Shown: piece after piece, positions 51,901-64,000 of the stretch
Layout of the letters: each line of letters opens with the position of its first letter
Numbering within the stretch: position 1 is the first letter of the stretch
Assembly (NCBI GenBank): GCA_009103225.1
Contig: RHPI01001043.1
Location: 63,978 to 127,977 of the forward strand
Direction of reading: 5' to 3'
From: Chlorokybus atmophyticus
Lineage: Eukaryota > Streptophyta > Chlorokybophyceae > Chlorokybales > Chlorokybaceae
Length of the DNA: 64,000 nt
Program-made: the position numbers and the translations under genes
The notes under the pieces: model-generated
The model's database searches: none
What the model saw: the letters and a program-made list of their open reading frames with translations, nothing else
What the model was told of the DNA's origin: nothing

Positions 51901-52069
51901 CATTGTAGCGTAGTAACATGTTACAATGTTTATTATTATCGAGTTATATGTTTATTATTATTATATTATATTTTACATTTGTGAATCAGTCAAGTTAAGA
52001 CATTATATTATATAAATGTGACTCGCCGTCTCTCACAGTCGACGACAATCACATGCAGTACCTGCTCGT

Positions 52070-52265
52070 GACTGAATGGTACCGATAGGTATTGGGGACA
52101 GTGACGTCAGGTACCTTGAAGGTAACATAAGGTACCCCAAAGGTACCTGTTAGTTGGGTACCTTCGAGGTACAGTCGCCGGTACTTAATTGTTAGGTACC
52201 GGTTAGTTAGGTCAAGTCCCCTTTGCTTGACTGATGGGTATTCAACAGGTACCTGTTAGTCTAGG
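52070..52265. repeat. GGTACC palindrome cluster
   Basis: About seven GGTACC hexamers occur in 190 bp, several within the longer unit GGTACC(T/G)GTTAGT. Non-coding. Confidence 0.75.
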
Positions 52266-52431
52266 TTAGTCCCTTTATCAAAACGGCCGCCGACTGATGG
52301 TGACGGCCGTTATACTCAGGTCTCTGTATCAACATTACAGGTGGACTGAGGTACGACAGTCAAATTGAATATCTTCAGGTGCACGGCCGTTGCCAATATC
52401 TCATCGGCCGGCAGGGGAAACAATTTGCGAC

Positions 52432-52708
52432 GAAGTGAGGACCCCAAAGTGAGGCAACCGCGTGTGCCTTACAAGCTTCCAGATCATTTATATGTTAATA
52501 AAGGCCACAAGCAGCTTCAACACATGCTAGATTTGCAACGTTTCGAGGAGGCCATCACTGATGTGGGCCACCGCGCTTTAGCTACAAGCTCTCATTTAAC
52601 CTTATTTTAATCGCAACATAAAGAGGACCTTGTAGCGTTTTCTGAACACCTGTGTTAAAGGTGAAAAGATGCAATTACATGGTTGCCTCACTTTGGGGTC
52701 CGCACTTC
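52432..52708. repeat. Long inverted repeat
   Basis: A 21-base arm at 52439-52459 (core GACCCCAAAGTGAGGCAAC) is perfectly complementary to 52681-52701. Allowing one mismatch the arms extend to 28 bases (52432-52459 and 52681-52708). They enclose about 220 bp without a gene. A hairpin or short transposon relic is possible. Confidence 0.85.
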
Positions 52709-53114
52709 AAGTTGTACTCTTTGCCATATTCATTGCGATGAATAGAGAGTCCGCAAACCTTTTGAAGATAGCTTTCAAATTTGATCGGCCTATTTACAAA
52801 GGAGCCCTTCTCCGCTGCACCGGAGTTCACCAAAGTGCTCCAATGAAATTGCATTGTCATGACATTGCTTGCGCACAGTGAACAGGCGATCGAGGGACTT
52901 TGCCGTCATGTAATTTTTCACTTTAGCTATAAAGAAAGGTAACAAAGCTGCTTCAACCACACAGCTTTATCAACTACTAATGTAAAGATAGTGTTTTCAA
53001 CAGCGGTGAACCTCTTGTTAATATGCTCCAATAAACCATGATGCTTTCTAACTGTCGTCATCTTTTGTGCCGTTGTCTTTGCCTTGCTGTGCCTTTTCCA
53101 ATGGCACAGCAAGG

Positions 53115-53440
53115 TACAAGCACGGGACGAGTTCTGTGGAACACCGCCATCAGTGGTTTCCACGCGAGGCTCTTAGTAAAGTGTCAGCATGAGGCAAAGG
53201 AATTGCTAAAGCTGCGACCTGCGCGCCCTGGTTTATAGCTCTTTTCCTCCACTGTCACATCGGCGCCCTCAACCACCAAGCACGAGACGAGCTCTGTGGA
53301 ACACCGCCGGTGCTTTCTGTGCATGTCTCCTATTGTGTTAGCGTGAGGCAGATCAATTGCTGAAGCTGCGACCTGCGCGCCCTGTCTTATTGCTCTTCTC
53401 CCCTGCTGAAACATTGGAGCCTTCAATCACGAGGCTATGG
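53115..53440. repeat. Tandem duplication, about 160-bp unit
   Basis: GACGAG(T/C)TCTGTGGAACACC occurs at about 53125 and 53285, and GCTGCGACCTGCGCGCCCTG at about 53211 and 53365. The two diverged units lie head to tail; a further related piece is at 53.8-53.9 kb. Confidence 0.8.
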
Positions 53441-53474
53441 CAGCAAAAGTCGCTGCCATAGGGGGAGTCACAAG

Positions 53475-53503
53475 TATCATATATATATATATATATATAT
53501 ATA
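53475..53503. repeat. (AT)n microsatellite
   Basis: Pure AT dinucleotide run inside the repeat-rich block. Confidence 0.9.
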
Positions 53504-53794
53504 TCCCCCATCCCATACATATTACATGTCTCACAACCTTTTACGCATTGTCGTCGCCACGTGTTGCCCACGTTACCTATCGAGCTCGCCGCGACCTAAT
53601 TGCGACCGGCAAGTTGCACGCCTGACCCTCGTCCCCGTCCCCATGGGATCAGACCCTCGTTGCTGCGCGTCGACAGCGAATTATCGGGCAAGCCTGCGAT
53701 CGCTCAGATAGTCGCAGGTCAAGAATTATCGCCGCTCCAACGGTTTGAGAGCCCGCGCGGCGCTTTCAGCCATTGATTTGCCAATGTTTGCCTC

Positions 53795-53890
53795 AGGTTC
53801 GAATGCCTCATGAGTTTCGAACCTGGGCTGCTCAGCTTCGTTACCACTACGACATTGGTGCCTTAATCACTAGCCTATGGCAGCGTCTTT
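53795..53890 (-). repeat. tRNA-like (SINE-type) element
   Basis: Read on the minus strand it has GGCTAGTGATTAAGGC, similar to a pol III A box, and about 50 bp on GGTTCGAAACTC, similar to a B box. The B-box side forms a perfect hairpin CAGGTTCGAA / TTCGAACCTG (53795-53825). A related A-box-like stretch is at about 53420-53445 and, more diverged, near 53265. No tRNA cloverleaf can be drawn, so a tRNA-derived repeat is likelier than a tRNA gene. Confidence 0.4.
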
Positions 53891-54478
53891 CGCTGCTACA
53901 GGGGGAGCCACATGTCTCACATATGCCTCATCCCGTAAATGTCACACCCGCACAACCTCACAATAGACACAAGCCCAAGCCACCCGCAATCACCACACTC
54001 CTGCGCAAAGACCTAGCTACGCACGCTGACCATGATCACGACAACGACCACCGCCGCCGCCGCCAACGATATCGCTCTGCATGTGCGTGCCATCGTGAAT
54101 AGAGGCAAAGGGGGAGGTGTAGTAGAGTAGCACAAAGTGGAGGGACACCATACAAAAGGAGGGATGTACAGGATATGCGCGAGACAATTGTATATGCCAC
54201 AGGGCTAAGCGTAGTGCAACCTTGTACTAGCAATGGCAGCAGCAGCGGTGGTGACCGACGCCGGTGCCGATACAGCAGCAGGACGCAATAATGACGCATG
54301 AGGCTGTATGTGTGTACTGACAGCTGACGTATTACTGACTACGCCTTACTCGACAAGGAGCACAAGACAAGGCAGCATGCGCATGCTGCCAAGTTACAGT
54401 GTCTCCATTGCTGATCAGTGTACAAGTTGCGATTACGTCTCTACGGAAGTAAACCCATGCATTCATCATGGATAACAA

Positions 54479-55139
54479 CTACAATCCATCTCGCAATTTG
54501 TCTGATACGCGCTTGTATTCGACCTCAAACTCGGCAAGACTAACTCCGCACAATGTTGCAGCCTTGCAATGTGGCATGTTTAACTCGTACATCTGCGCTG
54601 TTATACACGCCTGACACAGTGCAAAAGGTCAAAAGTTAGTCATACATGAGAATCTGCAGCAATATTTGCTGCACTATGTTGAGAACCTTTAACACATTAT
54701 TGTCAAAGACATCTGAGCCTACTGATCTGAGTATCTGCAAGCGTCCACAATAACGTGTTGCTATGTTGCAACATGATGCGTCGCAAGCCCAACGAGTCAC
54801 TCACGCAGCGCACACGTGCTTACCAGGACGGGGATAGTTGGGTTGCCAAGCTTGCAAGCTTTCTCTCTACATGGCTCATAAAGGTGGCACAGCTGCACCA
54901 ATGCAGGCAGCAGTAACTGCTGCACGAGATGGTGTCAAGTCAATAAAGCAAAAAGGTTTTACAACCAACTCATCCAAACACAGCAATGAGCGCTGAGGTT
55001 GATCACAGACCTGACACTGTAGAAGTTTGAGGCTGTGTGCGGCAGTCAACAACAACTGCTCATCCCATCGGAAGGAGTCAGACGAGGGACTGCTTTTCTG
55101 AGGCGTAGAGCTCTTCACCTTTGCATCATCATCTGACAT
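54479..55139 (-). CDS. Small protein of unknown function
   Basis: Three exons, 55139-55011, 54919-54824 and 54610-54479, join in phase to 118 residues. A Ser/Lys/Asp-rich start (SDDDAKVKSSTPQKSSPSSD) is followed by a helical part with LLLPALVQLCHLYEP, IPVLACITAQMYEL and LCGVSLAEFEVEYKRVSDKL. The helical pattern and the GVSxxEF turn faintly recall cyclin/TFIIB-like folds such as the middle part of ORC6, but this is only an impression. The first exon may not be the true start: the Agenet/ePHD gene ends 135 bp upstream on the same strand. Confidence 0.45.
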
Positions 55140-55274
55140 ACCACAGACGGAAACATGAGCGTCACCACCAATCTGTGCTTACATGCTTGAATGGTAGCCA
55201 AGCACGTCACTGAACCGCTGCACGCATCCGCAAACTGTTACCATGCAAACTCACTGCAGATTTTGTGTCAAGTC

Positions 55275-58082
55275 TCAACACTCATGCTGTTCAGATAGTC
55301 TCTGCAGTTTTGTTTGACTTATGGTTTGCTGCAATCTGGTGCCGCTAACCGCTAGTGCACTAAGGTGCTGTTCTGAATTGTCAACTGATATGTTACACTG
55401 ACCGCTAAACAACTCAGGCATGACAAATGATGGGGTTGTCTTTGTCACAACATGAGGATATAAATGTGGATGCCAAAGACCACCGTCGAGCAGTAGCAAA
55501 CCTGAATCATCGAAGCTGAAGCACTTGGTGACATTGTTCACGTCCGCCAACTCTTCCGTGGCCAATCGAATGGAGCTCTGCGCAGCTGCATGCGAGACCA
55601 CGCGCGTGTCCATATCAGGTAGCTCCAAGTCATGCTCACAATCAATGGCTATTGACTCCACCATGCTTCGTGTTACTCGCTGTGCAGAATTGCCGGGTGA
55701 TGGGCTGCGCTTTGCTGCCTGTTGCAGCAAGAGACTGTGACTTGTGTGATTCAGCTGTATAATGTCAACACCTGGCATGCGAGCAACACGCAGGTGCATA
55801 CAACATGCATGTGCGTAATCACCTCTTCTGTTTCATGCTTTCTCTTCTTCTGTGCTGAGACCTCGGTTCGGGCTCTAACTTCTTGCGGGCACGGCTGCAT
55901 AAGACTAAGACACATCAACAGTACATCCATATGTCACCACAGTGGGCAGCGACAACATGATGCACAATGCAGTGGTGAAGGCAGTGTCATCCTGTTTAGC
56001 GACACTGTACCCTCTTGGCTAATTTCTTCTTGGGTGTTGCAGGTTTTGAGACCTTATCCTTCTGCAATGGCTGCAAACAGGCTACCGATTACAAGGTCGC
56101 TTGCTTTGCCAGAGGGACGCGCGCACACACGCACATGCACGCAGACGTATACACAGGCAGGCAGGCAGGCACGCATACAGACACACATAGTGACCTTACA
56201 TGTTGAATCAGGGATTGGTGGCGACTGCACGCAACAGTGTTCACGTTCGTTTCAATTGCGCAGTCGGGATCATTCCACGCGCATGGCCAATGATAGATGG
56301 CATTGCAGCCGCGCCCAGCGCACTTAACGGAGGCGCTCTGCCGATGGCAATACGTGCATTCCTGCAGAAAATGTGTTATGAATGAAACAATGACTCTGGT
56401 CATGATTGTTACGTCATCACCCTGGGTCACCACGACACCATCCAACCCCATCTTACCACACGCTCGACGCGTCGCAGAAGTGTGCCTATCTCCAGCGCAT
56501 CCACGTCACCGCGAATGAGCTGATGAACGGGCTGCCGAGAGTATGTGCTGTACAGTATGCATTCATCATGCAACCAAATCAGGCGGTTGCTTTCTGGTAG
56601 GTAAAATGGCCCCGCCAAGTCAACCTCATTCAAGACACCTGTTGCGCAAGACAGGGCAACGTTGAGTCAAAAGGTAAAACCATTTTCAAGCCCTTCCCAG
56701 GCTTCCGGTTGCACAGTACCTGGATATTCACCAGCGACAATGTTGCACAGACTGCAGCGGTTCCTGAATTCAGAACCTTCAACCTATGCAAGCAACATAT
56801 TATTGAATTCTGAATAAGTGAATAAGCTTGAAGGCCTGCAAACACCAACGCTTTGAGCATGCAAGCTCCAAGTGCCATGGGGTCCAATCGGCTACATACC
56901 CTCGGCGCTTGAACCCATTTATTATCAACCCATTGCCTTCCTGGGCGCAGCAGATTGAGTGGAGACTCCAGCACATCGCCTGGTAGTAAGAAAGCCGGTG
57001 TTGGACATGCACACACACAATCATAACAAAACACATAATCACATATAGACACAAAATGTGACACACAAGCATGCACTTGGGCACAAGCATCACGCACACA
57101 CAGTTCCGCCTCTATAGACAACTCCACATCCATACACATGCGTACGCGCATCAGTATCCACGATGATATCTATGTTATGGCAACACTGTCAACCTACCAA
57201 TGCCCGTGGCAAAGAAGAGCAACGCAGTGTCATCGGCATGCCGCGGTGCTCGCAGGACAATAGCTTCCCACCAGACATCCCGCCACAAGTACTCGACCCA
57301 ACTGCCAACCTCTACATCCAAAGTGGCCACGCGCTCCCTCTCAGGCTCCCTTTTGGGACGCACAGGCAATGTGTTCGGACGAACAAGAGCCCCCTAAGAG
57401 AGTCACAACTTGTTTGTACGCCAACTTCTACAAAAGACTTGCAGTGATTTTCCCCAATGCAATGTGGTAGTTTGATAATTTTAAATCGTGCCATTGTACT
57501 CACCACTTGAGCAGCTGTCGGTTTACAAAGCTGTACCATGCCAACGAGTTTGTTGGCTGGGTCTGCATCTGACAGGAAGTCGCGGTATTCTACTTGGATT
57601 GCGCCTGGAAATATTGACTGTACCTGCATACTTTGCATGTCAAGGCGGCTGTGTACACTTGCACCGACACAAAAGCAGATCTCTCTAGCAAGGTTGTGCG
57701 AGGCATACTACTGGCTAATTGATGTCCCGCATGCAAAGAGATGACCCAATTGTAACTTTCCCAAGCCTACAACAACAACAGGCTGCTCTCTTGTACAATA
57801 TGGGACTGTGGAATCTAGCCACAACATTGAACTAGCCGTTCCTCGTCTCGCGTCTTTGGCAATGCCAATTATTTGCATGTGTGTTCTGATACGAACACTG
57901 ACTTGTGTTTGGGCGCGAGAGGAGCCTGTGCCGTGCAAGCTAGCCAACGCCAATGCTTGCAATGCAAGTTCGCACACACAACGCATGCACACACACACAC
58001 ATACCTTTGCAGTGGCCCAACTCCCATAAAACCCTTCCTCATTGGCAAAAACTTCAACAATGGATCCTCTCCTCCACGCCAT
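55275..58082 (-). CDS. Agenet-domain protein with extended PHD finger
   Basis: Nine exons: 58082-58005, 57623-57504, 57393-57198, 56979-56900, 56783-56720, 56638-56457, 56361-56200, 55894-55823, 55754-55275; 477 residues. Residues 5-65 and 90-130 form two Tudor-like Agenet units (GSIVEVFANEEGFYGSWATAKV; VGSWVEYLWRDVWWEAIVL). An extended PHD follows: pre-PHD CSLC and HDEC, then CTYCHRQSASVKCAGRGC, IYHWPCA and a final CSRH, giving the C2HC plus PHD zinc pattern. A KKRKHETEE stretch is a probable nuclear signal. The C-terminal 160 residues are Ser/Asp-rich and unmatched. Such domains read histone marks or nucleic acid, so a nuclear chromatin reader is inferred. The last acceptor (tacag|CTG) is the least certain junction. 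Confidence 0.8.
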
Positions 58083-58978
58083 GCTGGAGGCGGGCTGTGC
58101 ATGCCTCGTCATTGCCAGTTCTTATCAGCTAAGCATTTCCTCGAGCCAGGATATCGCTATATTACACGTACTTCAAGCAATATAGCCACCCCACCGTTTG
58201 TCTGTCCACAATGACAAAACACTGAGCTGCTGCAACCTAAACTACGAGCACAGCCAAGGTTTCACAAGCTCAGCAGAGTCACCTAGTATCATGTTCGCCG
58301 TGCAACGCTGTCATGTGCATCGGCACTAACATGGCGAAAGCTCTATAAACGCTGGTTGAGCTGGTAAGTAAACCTTGCTCAACCGCAGGCATTGCACAAG
58401 CAAGCCAGTCCTAGACTTGCTGAACACAGGCTCAGTCCCTTCCGTCCAAGTTGCCTGATATGAGGCCTCCTTTCGTCACGAAAGTGCCGCAGGACTTCTT
58501 GTACTTTAGCTCACGACAACACCTCCAAACTGCAACACCACGCCCCTGCCCGCCCCAACGACACCGCCGTCTCCGTCGCCGACAACCACAGCAATAGCGG
58601 CGTTGGCGGGAATGAATAACGCTGAGGATTCACCAGCGTTGTTCACTTGCCACTGGTGAATGAACAACAGTCACCACTGGTGAAGTGGTGCATGAACAAC
58701 AGCAGTGACAGGCAATTGGGGTCGAAACCCAACGACTAGACGCGAACCTTGGCTTCCTAGACCGGATCGTGTGAACTCAGGTCGACGAACAAAGTAGGCC
58801 TAAAACCCGCAATCTCGAACCGGATGCTGGATAAACTCTGCCGTCGTTTTGCTTATCCAATCAGAAGGCTCTGCCAGGTGGCGCTTGCCTCTGCCGCCGC
58901 CGCCGCAGTGGCGTTGTGGCCGTCGTGGTGGTCATTGTCACTGTTGCTAGACGTCGTGTGGTGACGGAGCTTGTGACA
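58083..58978. other. Divergent intergenic region with short inverted repeats
   Basis: Between the Agenet/ePHD gene (-) and GGPPS (+). GTTGTTCA (58638-58645) faces TGAACAAC (58661-58668), and the CACTGGTGAA unit recurs nearby. No other gene seen. Confidence 0.6.
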
Positions 58979-61408
<2,430 letters not shown>

Positions 61409-62236
61409 AAAAGGTTTGCATGGTCCCTTTTTCTTCGGCAGCAGCCTCATTGGCTGCCTAGTGTACAGACGGCGCGTTGTAACCGAAGACATACACTACA
61501 TAGCATGGCTGACTAATGCATAATAGCTTGCAGCAAGTCCTCTCGAAATTTGTAACTCACTGAAACTATGCGCATGACACCTGGTTCTCTCCAGGGTGTG
61601 GCACTGATGCGCTGAGTACACAGCCGTGTTTGGCAACAGCGCAGGGCGTGCGATGCGTCATCAAAACAGCAACAAATGCTCACTTTGTAGGCGAAAAGGA
61701 ACCTTGTTGTGCAAGAATGTTATTGTGCAAGCTTGTCACAACAGGGGGGGCCTAGCACACTTGCAATTGCCGTTAACCAAGCCTGAGATGAGATAGCTGG
61801 ATTATGTTGTAGACTTAGTGGCCAGCGCCGTCGCGGGCGCCGCAGGCAGCGATGCATGCAAGCATGCCGGCGGCTGCAGCTCGGCAGAGGCGACGGTGGC
61901 AGCAGCTTGCATACCTTGCAAATTGTTAACTTCATAACACGGAACATGCATGCTTAGTCTTTGACTGTGACCTGTGCACCCCTTAGTACAAAGTTTGTAC
62001 TACAACGTCCGGGAGACGTCACAGCGTTTGCCAGTGAATACTTGATAATACTTGATAATCAACTACGTCACTCTCCGATATCGACAATCTCGTTCCCCGC
62101 AGGTATCCGCTTGCGGGCAGGCCTTAGAATTTAGTTATTGCTCTCATCATAGCGCTCATCCTCAACGTTGTTCGTGTTGTCGTTGTCGCCGTCCTCCTTA
62201 GCGTCTTCGTCAGCGGCGGCGGTGGCTGGCGTACAC
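61409..62236. other. Intergenic region
   Basis: Holds the 3' UTR of GGPPS and the upstream region of the PRISE gene. A small tandem AATACTTGAT duplication lies near 62037-62056 and a GATATC near 62078. No gene seen. Confidence 0.6.
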
Positions 62237-64000
62237 ATGGCGCCCTCCGCCTCTTCGCCCCAGAAGGTTGCCCTTGTGGCTGGCGCCTCCGGCATCACGG
62301 GGCGCAACCTCATCCTGCACATGGAGAAGGCAGGGGGATGGAGCAAGATATACGGTACAAGCAGACGGCAGGGGCTGGATTTCTGCAAGAATGTCACACA
62401 CATCCAGGCAAGGGGAAGAGTTGCTCAAGTAGTTGTGCATGCATGTAATTGTGTGTCTGTTGATTGATTCCACATGCGCAGGTGGACTTGTTGAAAGATG
62501 ATGATGTGAAGAGCAAGCTTGGTCAGCTGAACGACGTCACGCACATATACTTCATGGCTTTCCAAGCCACTGGAAGCCACCCCAAAGATGTTGAGGTGAC
62601 GATTTGTCTGTGAAGTATTGCATGTGTGTAGCACTTGTTGTGTATCGTGAAGCACTCTGATGTGTTGCATGGGGACGCAAATGTGCAGGTCAATTTCGGG
62701 ATGATGAAGAATGTTGTTGAGGCGGTGCAGAACAGCTCGTCGTCGCTGCAACATGTCTTTGTGATGTCAGGGACAAAGTGGTATGGTGAGTGAGATTGCG
62801 CACCATGTGCACTTGATCAGTAATGAAGCGTGAGATGAGTAATGCGGCGTGTGGATGTGCGTAACACATGCACCGCATTGCATACTTTGTACACACTCGT
62901 GCACGACCATGCACGTGCATTCTCTCATGCACAAGCATACGCACGTGCACACACGCATGCAAACGTGCTTGCACTCGTGCGTGTGCACATGCGTATGCAC
63001 TATCAGGTTGTCTACTGACTCGCTTCATCACGCATGATTATACTTTGCAACGGCCACATGCGCATGGTTGCCTGCAGGCCCTCACCTCGGCAAAATGAAG
63101 ACACCCGCCCGGGAAGATGACCCCAGGCAAGGGCTCAAGTGCCACACCTGCATGCAGGCATCCACACACATGTGCACACAAAGTGACATGCAGACTTGCA
63201 CGAACACACACGTCACTTTACTAGCATCAGTTGTTTGTGCATGCGTGCACCAACATAGAATTTTCCAAACGCTTTATAGCTCAACAGGTCAATGGCACCG
63301 AACTTCTACTACGACATGCAAGACTACGCATCGGAGCCCGAGAGGAAGTACAGCTGGTCCTCGCTGCGGCCGAACCCCGTGTGCGGGTTCAGCAAGGGTT
63401 CGGTCATGAACCTCACCACCAGCATAGCGGTGTACGCCGCCATATGCAAAGAGATGGGACTCCCATTCCGGTACGTGATGCATGTTCTGGTGTTGTGTTG
63501 GATTGCATGTTCGGTGTTGTGTTGAGTGGCAGTCGGTAACATTCTGTGTGTGTTGTGTCTCTCAGGTTTCCCGGGACCGATGCTGCGTATTATAATGTCC
63601 TGCTCGAAGTTGTTGATGTGGACGTGCTGTCCTCGGCCGCCTGTTACGTGTCCACGCACGAGCAATGCTCCAACCAGGCGTACAACGTGTCAAATGGAGA
63701 TGTCTTCCGTTGGTGCGAGGTAAGACGAGACAGTGAGATGCGTGTGCACGTGTGTGCGCGTAAGTCTGCTCATGTACACCAGAGTTTACATGTGCGTATG
63801 TGTGTACGCGCAGCTGCTGTCACATGTGTCAGCACGGTCATATGCATTACATTGCATAATTTGTACACATGACATTAATGTGATATAACTTTCCCTGCAT
63901 AGGTTTGGCCAAAGATTGGGGCGCATTTTGGCATGGAGGTGCCTCCCCCTCAGCCCTTTTCGCTACTGGAGATGATGGCAGACAAGGAGCCGGTATGGGA
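62237..64000 (+). CDS. PRISE-family NAD(P)H reductase (progesterone 5-beta-reductase/iridoid synthase-like), 3'-truncated
   Basis: Exons 62237-62407, 62482-62595, 62689-62785, 63078-63126, 63288-63470, 63566-63719 and 63903 to the window end give 288 residues. Two introns (after 62407 and 63126) use GC donors, CAG|GCAAGG. The fold is an extended short-chain dehydrogenase: nucleotide-binding GASGITGR (16-23), IYGTSRR selecting NADP, HIYFMAFQA, SGTKWYG with catalytic-type K125, and NFYYDMQD with Y151/Y152 as the PRISE catalytic tyrosine region. WSSLRPNPVCGF is also characteristic. Plant PRISE enzymes reduce activated C=C bonds of enones; the algal substrate is unknown. No transit peptide is evident at this start, though an in-frame upstream ATG at 62168 would add a hydrophobic leader. 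Confidence 0.88.

Noticed and set aside
58690-58800. tRNA gene suggested by GGGTTTCGACCCC-like sequence on the minus strand
   Set aside because: No A box or acceptor stem at proper spacing; no cloverleaf can be drawn.

Overview
The window is nuclear DNA from a photosynthetic eukaryote, most likely a green alga (a prasinophyte would fit; genus not determinable by reading). Reasons: spliceosomal introns in every gene (about 109 mapped by reading-frame phase, almost all GT-AG, four GC-AG); plastid-type proteins with N-terminal transit peptides (IspF of the MEP pathway, SufS cysteine desulfurase, a plant-type GGPP synthase, a twin-arginine thylakoid-lumen protein); and families typical of the green lineage (plant-type PNGase A, EDR2_C/DUF1336, Agenet plus extended PHD, PRISE reductase). 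Two runs of N are assembly gaps. Exon coordinates below were derived by matching splice sites to reading phase; the coding sums are multiples of three for every complete model.

Layout. 1-14471 (+): the last 23 exons (about 3,650 residues) of a giant, probably extracellular mosaic protein with LamG-like, TIG-like, filamin-like, DUF2341 and kelch modules and two proline-rich inserts. 14865-16830 (-): IspF, divergent from a thylakoid-lumen protein at 16899-19618 (+), with only 68 bp between the start codons. 22596-25384 (+): secreted PNGase A-like amidase. 26405-31053 (-): nucleolar rRNA methyltransferase Spb1. 32445-35572 (-): Golgi-type fucosyltransferase-like enzyme. 37821-41777 (+): EDR2_C/DUF1336 protein, 5' end unresolved. 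42871-45288 (-): two-transmembrane protein of unknown function. 45797-48605 (+): plastid SufS. 48606-54478: gene-poor, repeat-rich DNA. 54479-55139 (-): small unknown protein. 55275-58082 (-): Agenet/ePHD chromatin reader. 58979-61408 (+): GGPP synthase. 62237-64000 (+): PRISE-type reductase, running off the end.

Functional links: IspF and GGPP synthase are early and late steps of plastid isoprenoid synthesis; SufS and the lumen protein also act in the plastid. The fucosyltransferase-like enzyme, PNGase A and the giant protein belong to the secretory/cell-surface side. Nothing suggests an operon; this is ordinary eukaryotic gene order.

The most unusual signals are: a strong excess of the palindrome GATATC in the exons of the giant gene, in all three reading frames; proline-rich segments inserted into its folded domains and followed by a repeated GGRRRLL motif; alternating purine-pyrimidine (TG/CA/CG) tracts in most of its introns; a row of three hairpins beside a TA-rich tract near 36.2 kb; and palindrome clusters and tRNA-like repeats between 51 and 54 kb.
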